64,000 nt of DNA. Origin: Nostoc sp. 'Lobaria pulmonaria (5183) cyanobiont' (lineage in GTDB: Bacteria; Cyanobacteriota; Cyanobacteriia; Cyanobacteriales; Nostocaceae). The stretch covers positions 3,022,545-3,086,544 of the forward strand of contig NZ_CP026692.1 of the NCBI RefSeq assembly GCF_002949795.1. The letters run 5' to 3'. Position numbers and translations under genes: made by a program. Positions 1 through 7,942 of this stretch are shown piece after piece. Below the pieces are notes generated by a model. That model saw only the letters and a list, made by a program, of their open reading frames with translations, was not told where the DNA came from and did not search any database. The number at the start of each line of letters is the position of its first letter. Within the stretch, counting starts at the first letter, position 1.

Positions 1-1
1 G

Positions 2-973
2 AGTGCAAGGGGCGATACTAGTTTGGGTGTGACGGTTGAAGCACGTTTCAACGTTGGCGAATACGACATCCTGATCCTCAGCGCGAAAGAATCTGGCGGA
101 CTGGAAACTTGGCTTAAACGCAATGGCTACAAAATCCCCAGAGGTGCGAAACAGTTACTTCAGCCTTATATTCGCTCCTCAATGAAATTCTTTGTTGCTA
201 AAGTCAACTTGGATAAATTCGAGCAATCTGGCTACCAGTTTCTCCGTCCGCTACAAATTTCCTACCAATCGCCTAAATTCATGCTGCCAATTCGTTTAGG
301 CATGATCAATGCTACGACAGAGCAAGATTTGATTGTCTACATCCTCTCGCCCCAAGGACAAGCAGAAATCACCAACTATCGGACGGTGAAAATTCCCTCC
401 GACGCGAACATTCCCTTATTTGTCAAAGATGAATTTGGTGAATTTTACAAATCCATGTTTCAAACTATCTACACCAAAGAAGACAGGAAAGTTGGTTTTT
501 TAGAATACGCTTGGGATATGGGTAGTTGCGATCCTTGTTCTGCTGAACCCCTGACTCCAGAAGAACTCAAGCAAGCAGGCGTATTTTGGCTAGATGATAA
601 TTCTACAAGTAATCTGCCAGTACCCCCCAGTTTTCGTCGTCCCTCTCCTAGAAGTAACGTCTTCATCTCTCGATTGCATGTTCGCTATACCCGCGACAAA
701 TTCCCTGAAGACTTGATATTTCAACAAACTGCTAACAGTGAATCTTTCCAAGGACGCTATGTTTTGCAACATCCGTTCCAAGGGGAACTAAAATGTCAGG
801 CTGGTAGACAATATAAGCAGTCTTTACCCAAACGTTTTGAACAAGAGGCGCAAACTCTAGCTAAACTAACCAACTGGAAAATCCAAGATATTCGCAACAA
901 AATGAAGTTGAGTGTAGGTAATCTGCAATATTCTTGGTGGGGAAATTTACTATCCTGGCTGGGATTATATTAA
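2..973 (+). CDS. DUF2330 family protein, 3' part (start lies before the window)
   Basis: The reading frame is open to the first base of the window, so the true start is upstream and this is a C-terminal portion of about 323 residues. The segment YDILILSAKESGGLETWL followed by a GYKIP stretch, a PYI block and KFFVAKVNL is what I recognise as the conserved core of DUF2330 proteins. These are usually exported proteins of unknown function. A CDPC pair sits near the middle (around 530 nt). The C-terminus is hydrophobic (WWGNLLSWLGLY). The function is unknown. The gene is separated from the next one, which is on the opposite strand, by about 140 bases without a clear terminator. Confidence 0.8.
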   Translation, partial: SARGDTSLGVTVEARFNVGEYDILILSAKESGGLETWLKRNGYKIPRGAKQLLQPYIRSSMKFFVAKVNLDKFEQSGYQFLRPLQISYQSPKFMLPIRLGMINATTEQDLIVYILSPQGQAEITNYRTVKIPSDANIPLFVKDEFGEFYKSMFQTIYTKEDRKVGFLEYAWDMGSCDPCSAEPLTPEELKQAGVFWLDDNSTSNLPVPPSFRRPSPRSNVFISRLHVRYTRDKFPEDLIFQQTANSESFQGRYVLQHPFQGELKCQAGRQYKQSLPKRFEQEAQTLAKLTNWKIQDIRNKMKLSVGNLQYSWWGNLLSWLGLY

Positions 974-1110
974 GGAGAGTGGAGAGTAAGATTAATTCAA
1001 AAAATCAAATCTGATAATTTCCTTTTCTTACTTTTTATCAACTGATAACTCTTAAGGGATTGTCGGAAATACTCTCCACAGAAACTCCTAAATTCTCAAA
1101 TAAGCTAATA

Positions 1111-1401
1111 TTAGTTATTAATACCGCTCCGTTTTTTCTGATTGAATAATCCAGACATACTTATTCCTGTCACCAGCAAACCAATCAATCCCAATCCATT
1201 AAAAATTGGGTAAACTGCTTCTAAATGGAAGATTTCTCCTGTATGAATTCTTAACAGCAAACTAGAAGAAATCCCAGTGCTAATTGGCCATTCTTTAACA
1301 ATAGTTGTCAGCATTCCAGTCAATACAGTTAATATTAAAGGTAGACAAATTATGATGCCAATCGTGCGGTGATACTTGCGAAATGATCGTTTCATAGTCA
1401 T
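1111..1401 (-). CDS. PepSY-associated transmembrane protein (small)
   Basis: A 96-residue membrane protein. It begins with a basic KRSFRKYHRTIG stretch followed by a hydrophobic helix (about residues 13-33), a polar middle containing LLLRIHTGEIF, and a second hydrophobic helix (about 65-86). This two-helix arrangement with the Y-H-R-x-x-G entry is typical of the PepSY-associated TM domain found in small cyanobacterial membrane proteins. These are often near metal or redox functions, but no specific role can be assigned here. ATG codons exist at 1401 and 1395 and neither has a strong ribosome binding site. It stands alone on the minus strand. Confidence 0.65.
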   Translation of the reverse strand: MTMKRSFRKYHRTIGIIICLPLILTVLTGMLTTIVKEWPISTGISSSLLLRIHTGEIFHLEAVYPIFNGLGLIGLLVTGISMSGLFNQKKRSGINN

Positions 1402-1888
1402 CTTTCAGAAAGGTTATTATTTTTATACTAGTGGTTATGAAAATTAAGCGTTACTGAATTATGGGATGAATTAACCCAATATGGATCGAAATTTCAATGC
1501 TTACATCTGCCAATTTATCTTGCAAAGGAAGTAATACTTAAAATTGTTATCTATTATATAAAAAAATAGTCAATTTTCCGTCCTATGTTAAGTTTTTTCA
1601 AAAAATCACGTCTATTCACAACCTAGCTGAACTTTTCAAAAGACTGAAGCTGCCGCATCTACCAAAGTCCGTAAACAGTTTTGATAAAATTATATTTTGC
1701 TCCTGTGGCTTTGAGTTTTTGATATATGTTTTTCCACTTTGCAAACTTATTCTATAAATAAGTATAAGGTTAAGTGATATATTTATCTAGTAGAGACTAG
1801 CCGCATAAATATTGCTATTAATGCTGGCAAACAGCAGACTATTCACTTTTGTCAATTACAGCTTAATAATAAATCGAGGAGTTTTACA
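1402..1888. other. AT-rich intergenic region
   Basis: Nearly 490 bases between two divergently oriented genes. It must carry both promoters and ends with a purine-rich site just before 1889. I see no RNA gene, repeat array or convincing open frame. Confidence 0.5.
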
Positions 1889-2317
1889 ATGAAGCGTTTT
1901 CAACTAATGTCGAGCGTTGCAGGTATCAGCTTGCTAGCTTTGGTAGGCTGCAACAGTCCCGAACAACCTACTACCCAAACTACCCCAGCAGTGACTCCTA
2001 ATGCTAGCGCAGCATCAGCCCCAGCGACAACATCCACTACAAGTAATAGTAGTTTATTAACTATCGTATCTAAAACTAAAGCCGCCGTTACATCTGGCAA
2101 CTTTGTTCAAGCTAAAAAAGAATTTGACCAATTTGAGGATGCTTGGAAAGAAGTTGAAGACGGTATCAAAGTTAAATCTCCTAATAATTATGAAACTATA
2201 GAGACAAATATGGATCGAGTTACAGAAGAACTTAAAGCTTCTAAACCCCAAAAAGAAAAATTATTGACAACATTGCAGTCATTAGAAAAAACGATTACTG
2301 CTGTTTCAAAATCTTAA
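1889..2317 (+). CDS. Small exported lipoprotein (DUF4363-like)
   Basis: A 142-residue protein with a lipoprotein signal. The basic start MKRFQ is followed by a hydrophobic core and the lipobox LVGC at residues 18-21, so Cys21 is the likely lipidated residue. A linker rich in Thr, Ala and Ser (about residues 22-55) leads to a charged helical domain of about 85 residues with repeated heptad-like Lys/Glu spacing. The domain resembles the DUF4363 fold in size and pattern, but that assignment is tentative. The start is supported by GAGGAG about 8 bases upstream of the ATG. Two hairpins follow the stop. Function unknown. Confidence 0.7.
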   Translation: MKRFQLMSSVAGISLLALVGCNSPEQPTTQTTPAVTPNASAASAPATTSTTSNSSLLTIVSKTKAAVTSGNFVQAKKEFDQFEDAWKEVEDGIKVKSPNNYETIETNMDRVTEELKASKPQKEKLLTTLQSLEKTITAVSKS

Positions 2318-2324
2318 GGAAATG

Positions 2325-2387
2325 TGCATTCAAGTGTTTTTGAATGCATCGCTGTCTTCCCTACCCTGAATGTACTTATAGGGTAGG
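2325..2387. terminator. Two consecutive hairpins after the lipoprotein gene
   Basis: The first hairpin (2325-2348) has a perfect 9-bp stem TGCATTCAA/TTGAATGCA. The second (2360-2387) has the 8-bp stem CCTACCCT/AGGGTAGG. Neither has a long T tract, so they may be factor-dependent terminators, RNA stabilisers or short palindromic repeats. Confidence 0.45.
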
Positions 2388-2423
2388 AATAAAAGCGGTA
2401 AATTGAGTGTATAACCAAGCTCT

Positions 2424-2520
2424 ATGAGCAAACGTGGTGAGTTTGAGAACCCAAGCAACCAGAATATTAAGGCGCTCGATGTCTTAAAAATCTCCGTCGC
2501 TTTAGCCCGGAGAGTGTCAA
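2424..2520 (+). mobile_element. Decayed right end of an IS605/TnpB-type element (omega-RNA 3' scaffold)
   Basis: The segment ends in a hairpin TCTCCG (2491-2496), a loop TCGCTTTAGCC, CGGAGA (2508-2513) and then GTGTCAA ending at 2520. From memory, this is the characteristic right end of cyanobacterial IS200/IS605-type tnpB elements. There the 3' part of tnpB overlaps the omega RNA and the guide begins immediately after the terminal motif. No tnpB coding frame remains. The 61-codon open frame over it is not considered a gene. The guide-position sequence would start at 2521. Confidence 0.5.
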
Positions 2521-2679
2521 ATCTAAGTTCTATTTACTTCAGAACCTCAAATCTCCCAATAGTATATGCCCGTTGCCCACTTCCTTTTAAAAAAGATTCA
2601 GTATCTTAAGGAAAGGTAATTCTTCGGGTGTTGTTATACGCAATACTAAGATATTCTTGCTTTCTTCGCCAAGATTGTC

Positions 2680-3330
2680 ATGGTTCAATTCGATGAACAG
2701 CTACGCCGCTTAGTTACAGAAGCCTGTGGACACCAACCTGGAAGCCCTCAGCGTCAGAAGCTGCTCACGCAAATTATTCGCTTGACAGCAAGTAGACTCT
2801 GGAGGGAACATACTCCCTACTATCAAGACGCACTACAACAAACTTGGTTGTATTTCTGTCGCAATGTTTGTGAAGGTTTGACAGGCCAAACCTACGATCC
2901 CAATTATGGCAGTGTGATCACTTGGCTGAATGCTTACCTAAAACGGAGACTACAAGACTTTTACCTTAACCAGAACCGAGAACAAGCCACAACAGTCCCT
3001 CTGAGAATTCGTCAGTCTACATTCGGTGGAATAAGTGAAACTATCGATCCTGTAGATAACCTACCGGCTAGCCCCCAAGCACCTCCGATTTTGGAAGACT
3101 TGGAGATATGGACGAAGACAGATTCGGATGGGGAACTGCGCGGTACTTACATTAAAGGACGTCCAGATGTGAATTGTCAGGTGTTAATTCTCAAACGCTT
3201 ACCCCCAGAAGTTAGCTGGAAAGATTTATCTGAGGAATTTGGGTTGTCAATTCCGACGTTAAGCAGTTTTTATCAACGCCAATGTTTACCGCGTTTGCGT
3301 AAGTTTGCAGAATTGGAGGGATTATTATGA
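2680..3330 (+). CDS. Sigma-70-like (ECF-type) factor linked to CHAT genes
   Basis: A 216-residue protein with a two-part sigma layout. Residues about 45-95 contain DALQQTWLYFCRNV and a YDP-x(4)-VITWLNAYLKRRLQD stretch, which is region 2-like (the usual F/YDP..F.tWL..i..n...D pattern). Residues about 165-210 contain LILKRLPPEVSWKDLSEEF and a helix-turn-helix, region 4-like. A variable acidic linker lies between. Such proteins probably direct RNA polymerase to a small set of promoters. It sits upstream of the CHAT/DUF1822/CHASE2 genes on the same strand, although a 445-base gap separates it from the next gene, so co-transcription is uncertain. No anti-sigma gene is visible next to it. Confidence 0.7.
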   Translation: MVQFDEQLRRLVTEACGHQPGSPQRQKLLTQIIRLTASRLWREHTPYYQDALQQTWLYFCRNVCEGLTGQTYDPNYGSVITWLNAYLKRRLQDFYLNQNREQATTVPLRIRQSTFGGISETIDPVDNLPASPQAPPILEDLEIWTKTDSDGELRGTYIKGRPDVNCQVLILKRLPPEVSWKDLSEEFGLSIPTLSSFYQRQCLPRLRKFAELEGLL

Positions 3331-3774
3331 TCGGTGCTGATAGCGAATAGCTAGGGTTGAGCCAGTGCTGAGTCAGAAGTAGTACTGATGAATCTTCCCA
3401 CTTTCAGCTGAGGTATTCACTCCTCGGAATTAATTTTATGCCTAAGCCTAGTACCGCAAGGCGGAAGTCAAAAGTCAAAAGTCAAAAGTCAAAAGTCTTA
3501 TGGAATGTGCTTTTTATGGATATTAAATGGTTGCTCTATTTACGCCGTGGTGTACTAGTTAATTTTACTTTTTACTCAGCACTATTTCGGTGGGTTTTTG
3601 TTTAAGGTTTGCGCTCGCTTTTTAACTATACTTTGCTAATCAAGTTTCACAGCGATCGCAATAAATAAGAAGATTGTGAAAGCTCAAAGATTGGTGAGGG
3701 ATGGGAATGGTAACATTACCCTGTTAGCCTAATAGTTGATCCTATGTGTTTCTGGTTATCACCTACCTCTCGTC
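3331..3774. other. Intergenic region upstream of the TPR-CHAT gene
   Basis: It contains an anchor plus heptamer repeat tract (3450-3497), one HIP1-like GCGATCGC site near 3653 and AT-rich stretches. It presumably carries the promoter of the CHAT gene. No convincing open frame or RNA gene is seen. Confidence 0.5.
3450..3497. repeat. Short tandem heptamer repeat with GC-rich anchor
   Basis: The anchor AGTACCGCAAGGCG (3450-3463) is followed by about 4.5 copies of the heptamer AGTCAAA (3466-3497). Heptamer arrays of this kind (STRR sequences) are known from heterocystous cyanobacteria. The same anchor precedes a different heptamer array at 27395. Confidence 0.85.
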
Positions 3775-3780
3775 ATGCTT

Positions 3781-6504
3781 ATGGCTAAAACAACTAGGAT
3801 TTTTGGTGCGAATTCTCTAAAGTTTAAAAGCAGGGGTCGGGAAACCGCAAGGACGCGCTGGCTCACCCCCCTAGCTCACTTTTTACGTTTGCCTTTGTAC
3901 TTCTTGGTCGCTTTGCTATGCATTGTCGGTTCACCAGTGCTAGCAAAAGTTCCTAACTCAATCAATTCTTCATCCCAACTGCCAATAAACAGTCTGACAT
4001 CGCTGGCTGTACCCACTGATGCCGCCTCACTCCTACAGCAGGGCAAAGTTTTATACAGTACTGGCAAATTTGCCAAAGCTGTAGAAGTGTTACAACAGGC
4101 TGTCCAAATATATAAGCAGCAAGGGGAGAACCTCACACTAGCAGTGACACTGAGTAATCTTTCCCTAGCTTACCAGCAACTCGGTACATGGAGTCAGGCG
4201 CAGCAGGCAATTACAGAAAGCTTAAATTTACTCCAAGGACTGGATAAAAACCAAAATCTGCCAATATTTGCCCAATCACTAGATATTCAAGGTCGTCTGC
4301 AATTGGCAATGGGACAGTCTGAGGCGGCTTTGGCAACTTGGCAGCAGACAGAAGAAATTTACAAACAAGCAGATGATAAAAGTGGTGTGGTGCGATCGCT
4401 AATCAATCAAGCACAGGCGTGGCGCACCCAAGGATTTTACCCGCGAGCGTTCAAAACACTCGATCGAATAAGTCAGACGTTAAAATCTCAACCCGATTCT
4501 ATAGAAAAGACAGTGAGTTTGCGATCGCTCGGTGATGCCCTTTTGGTATTGGGCGATTTGAAAAAGTCACGCAAAGCATTAGAAGAAAGTCTGATAATTG
4601 CTCGAAATCTGCAATCAAGGGCTGATATTGGGGCTAGTCTGTTCAGCTTGGGAAATAATGCCCGTAAACAAAACCAAAAGGAACAGGCGATCGCCTATTA
4701 TCAACAAACAGTCGCAGCATCTCCCTCACCTTTAACAAAAGTTCAAGCACAACTTAATCACCTGGGCCTACTGATTGAAGATAAAGAATGGGCAAAGGTT
4801 CAAACTCTTTTGCCGTCGATTGAGTCTTACCTCGACCAACTCCCTCTCAGCCGTGCGAGTATTTATGCTCAGGTTAACTTTTCACAAAGTTTGGCAAAAG
4901 TCAAGAGCGGTGTATTACAAGCGTCCAGTCAGAGTTTTTACTCAGGATTCAGTACAAAAGACTCAGCAAAGTTACTTGCTAGTGCCATCCAGCAATCCCG
5001 CAGTTTAGGGGACAAGCGGGCAGAGGCTTATGCTCTGAAGAGTTTAGGCGGCTTGTACGAAGAAACCAGACAGTGGTCAGAAGCGCAAGACTTGACCAGG
5101 CAAGGATTAGCTTTGGCACAGAGTAGCAATGCACCAGAAATTACCTATAGCTTGGAGTGGCAGTTAGGTAGATTGCTTTGGGCACAAAAAAATATTAATG
5201 GTGCGATCGCGGCTTATGATGCTGCTGTAGACACTCTTGAGTCTCTCCGCAGAGATTTAGTAGTAAATAAAGATGTCGTGAACCAGGATGTGCAATTTGA
5301 CTTCCGGGACAGTGTAGAACCCGTCTACCGCCAGTCAGTAGAGTTACTGCTGCAATCTCAAACAGGAAAACCAAATGAAAAAATATTGGAGAAAGCACGC
5401 CAGCGGATTGAAGCACTCCAACTAGCAGAATTAGACGACTTCTTTCAGGAAGCTTGTCTGCAAGGTCAGAGAGTAGCCCTCGATCGAGTAGTAGACAAAG
5501 ATAATACCAAGGCTGCCATCCTTTATCCAATTATTCTTCGTGACGAACTCCAGGTAATTGTCAAAATTCCTAAACAACCTCTGCAAAGCTACAGTACCAA
5601 AATTTCCCAAAAAGAAGTAGAGAAACTCTTAATAGAACTGCGAAGAAATCTTGTCGATCCAACTGCTACTAAGATCGTCCAAACCCAATCGCAAGAAGTT
5701 TACAACTGGCTGCTTAAACCCATTGAGTCACAATTGCAAAAAAGTGGTGTTGATACGTTAGTGTTCGTCTTAGATGGGCCATTACGCAATTTACCAATGG
5801 CAGCTCTCTACGATGGTAAACAATACTTGGTAGAGAAATATGCGATCGCCCTGAGCGTCGGTCTACAACTCCTCGACCCAAAACCGCTGGTAAAACAGCA
5901 GCTGAGAGCACTAACCGCAGGACTGACTCAGCCGCCGCCAGGATTTTCCAAGTTTGCACCATTGCTAGCGATCAAATCTGAATTTGACGGTATTGCTAAA
6001 GCAGGAGTTTCGACAACCAGCCTACTTGATGGAGATTTTAAGAAAAAGAATTTGGAAAGTGAAATTGGTGGTGCTTCATTCAACATAGTGCATTTGGCAA
6101 CCCACGGTCAGTTTAGTTCCCGCCTTGAAGAGACTTTTATTTTAGATTTCGATGGTCAGATCAATGTCAAAGATTTTGATACTCTCTTCCGCAGTCAGGG
6201 TAAAACCGTAGTAGAATTATTAGTCTTAAGTGCTTGCCAGACAGCAACAGGAGACAACCGTGCAGCACTCGGTCTAGCAGGAGCAGCTGTCCGAGCTGGG
6301 GCACGTAGTACCATAGCTTCCCTGTGGCAAATTGATGATGAATCAACAGCAATGTTTGTTAGTGCCTTCTATCGAGAACTCAAGAGTGGCAAAATCACCA
6401 AAGCCGAAGCAGTCCACCGTGCCCAGCTAAAACTACTGAAACATCCCAACTACAGATCGCCAAGCTTTTGGTCTGCCTATGTATTGATTGGTAATTGGTT
6501 GTGA
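3781..6504 (+). CDS. Exported TPR-CHAT protein (caspase-like peptidase domain)
   Basis: A protein of about 907 residues. A basic N-terminus precedes a hydrophobic segment (residues 37-54) ending SPVLA-K, which is a signal peptide or signal anchor, so the protein probably acts outside the cytoplasmic membrane. Residues about 80-500 form tetratricopeptide repeats, for example the AVTLSNLSLAYQQLGTWSQA unit. The C-terminal third is a CHAT domain with the His-Cys dyad of clan CD peptidases: HLATHGQF (His775) and VLSACQTATG (Cys819). ATG codons at 3775 and 3781 and a TTG at 3736 are all possible starts. I prefer 3781 for the normal signal-like N-terminus, without a clear ribosome site. CHAT proteins are caspase relatives with TPR partner-binding regions. 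The substrate is unknown. It lies in an island with DUF1822, CHAT-CHASE2 and DUF928 genes. Confidence 0.85.
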   Translation: MAKTTRIFGANSLKFKSRGRETARTRWLTPLAHFLRLPLYFLVALLCIVGSPVLAKVPNSINSSSQLPINSLTSLAVPTDAASLLQQGKVLYSTGKFAKAVEVLQQAVQIYKQQGENLTLAVTLSNLSLAYQQLGTWSQAQQAITESLNLLQGLDKNQNLPIFAQSLDIQGRLQLAMGQSEAALATWQQTEEIYKQADDKSGVVRSLINQAQAWRTQGFYPRAFKTLDRISQTLKSQPDSIEKTVSLRSLGDALLVLGDLKKSRKALEESLIIARNLQSRADIGASLFSLGNNARKQNQKEQAIAYYQQTVAASPSPLTKVQAQLNHLGLLIEDKEWAKVQTLLPSIESYLDQLPLSRASIYAQVNFSQSLAKVKSGVLQASSQSFYSGFSTKDSAKLLASAIQQSRSLGDKRAEAYALKSLGGLYEETRQWSEAQDLTRQGLALAQSSNAPEITYSLEWQLGRLLWAQKNINGAIAAYDAAVDTLESLRRDLVVNKDVVNQDVQFDFRDSVEPVYRQSVELLLQSQTGKPNEKILEKARQRIEALQLAELDDFFQEACLQGQRVALDRVVDKDNTKAAILYPIILRDELQVIVKIPKQPLQSYSTKISQKEVEKLLIELRRNLVDPTATKIVQTQSQEVYNWLLKPIESQLQKSGVDTLVFVLDGPLRNLPMAALYDGKQYLVEKYAIALSVGLQLLDPKPLVKQQLRALTAGLTQPPPGFSKFAPLLAIKSEFDGIAKAGVSTTSLLDGDFKKKNLESEIGGASFNIVHLATHGQFSSRLEETFILDFDGQINVKDFDTLFRSQGKTVVELLVLSACQTATGDNRAALGLAGAAVRAGARSTIASLWQIDDESTAMFVSAFYRELKSGKITKAEAVHRAQLKLLKHPNYRSPSFWSAYVLIGNWL

Positions 6505-6797
6505 TTTGGCGAGCCAATCTTCCTAATTGATCGCTCAAATTGTACGCTCAAAATTTGCCAAACTATCTGCTAGTTGATAAGCCGCTTTTAGCAGCTTGAA
6601 GCTATCTTCATAGAAGTATAAATACTCAAAAGCTCTATCTCCCAGATCATTTGAATATACAATATTTTAATTTGATGGGATATTTTTACCTAATCCCCAG
6701 TCCCCAATTCTCTTTTTCCAGTATTCAATTTTGTGGCATAAATTTATTGAATGCGGGTGATATATACATAGCAGCATTGAACCCTATAAATTGACTT

Positions 6798-7766
6798 ATG
6801 AATAACTCCACCTATCAGCTAGATGATTTCGCTTTAACATTGCCGATTTCCCAAACAGCTCGCATAACTGCCCAGCAATTTGCTAACCAGCAGCCAAATC
6901 TTGAAAAAGCAGAGCAAGTCCGGCTGAATACTTTAGCTGTATGGGTGGTGAATGACTACTTGCAGATGATGAATATTCCTACCGATCTTCAAGCTAGTGA
7001 CAGTTGGAACCCGATCATGCGCCTTTGTGGGGATGTAGCTGATTTAGAATTGCCCTCAATTGGCCGTCTGGAGTGTCGCCCCGTGCCTTTGCATCAGCAG
7101 ATATGTTCTATTCCTCCAGAAACTTGGCAAGAACGGGTGGGTTATTTAATAGTTCAATTTGATGAATCGCTCGAAGAAGCAAGGCTGCTTGGTTTTATCC
7201 CTAGTGTGGCAACTGAAACACTGCCTTTAGCGCAACTGCAACCATTGGAAGCGTTTATTGACCACATCTGGCAACTGCGCCAATCCCCAGTTAATTCATT
7301 AGTGAATTTGAGTCAGTGGTTTGCTGGTATATTTGAGACTGGCTGGGAGACTATTGAATCGCTGTGGAACGTGCCAGAACTCAGGCCAACTTATGCCTTT
7401 CGCAGTATTGAAACTTTGGAATTAGATACTCTCAAACAACCAGAATCAATTACTAAACGGGCAAAAGTGATTGATTTAGGTATCCAAATTCTCAACCAAC
7501 CTGTGATGTTGATTGTGGAAATCAGCCCCGAAAAAGATCAACAAACTAGTATTCATCTCCAATTGCACGCCACTGGAAATCAAATCTACTTACCACCAGG
7601 AGTTCATCTCACTGTTATAGATAGTTCAGGAGCAATATTTCTCGACGCTCAATCTAGAAAATTAGACAACTATATTCAGTTGCAGTTTCGTGGTGAACCT
7701 ACAGAGCAATTTAGCGTTAGGGTAGCCTTGGATAATACCAGTATTACCGAATATTTCCGAATTTGA
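6798..7766 (+). CDS. DUF1822 family protein
   Basis: A 322-residue soluble protein. The N-terminal half, with LPISQTARITAQQFANQQ, LNTLAVWVVNDYLQMM and WNP..RL..DVADLELP, is the conserved DUF1822 block found almost only in cyanobacteria. The C-terminal part, rich in beta-strand patterns (LQLHATGNQIYLPPGVHLTV, then FRGEPTEQFSVRVAL), looks like a separate all-beta domain. No enzymatic motif is visible. DUF1822 genes commonly sit beside CHAT-CHASE2 and sigma-like genes, as here, which suggests a regulatory or adaptor role. That role is inference. The ATG at 6798 gives the expected family N-terminus. Confidence 0.8.
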   Translation: MNNSTYQLDDFALTLPISQTARITAQQFANQQPNLEKAEQVRLNTLAVWVVNDYLQMMNIPTDLQASDSWNPIMRLCGDVADLELPSIGRLECRPVPLHQQICSIPPETWQERVGYLIVQFDESLEEARLLGFIPSVATETLPLAQLQPLEAFIDHIWQLRQSPVNSLVNLSQWFAGIFETGWETIESLWNVPELRPTYAFRSIETLELDTLKQPESITKRAKVIDLGIQILNQPVMLIVEISPEKDQQTSIHLQLHATGNQIYLPPGVHLTVIDSSGAIFLDAQSRKLDNYIQLQFRGEPTEQFSVRVALDNTSITEYFRI

Positions 7767-7942
7767 AATATGTAGCTATCTTCCTTCTTTGTTGGTAATT
7801 TATTAAGTGATAATTCATTAATTAAAAATTAAAAATCCAAGCCAGCTTTTGGGGATTTTGAAAAAAATCTGTAGACGCTTGTGAAGCTTGTGATCGGACA
7901 TTAGAACAGGGCACGATATTGCATGGGGAGATAGCGACGGTT

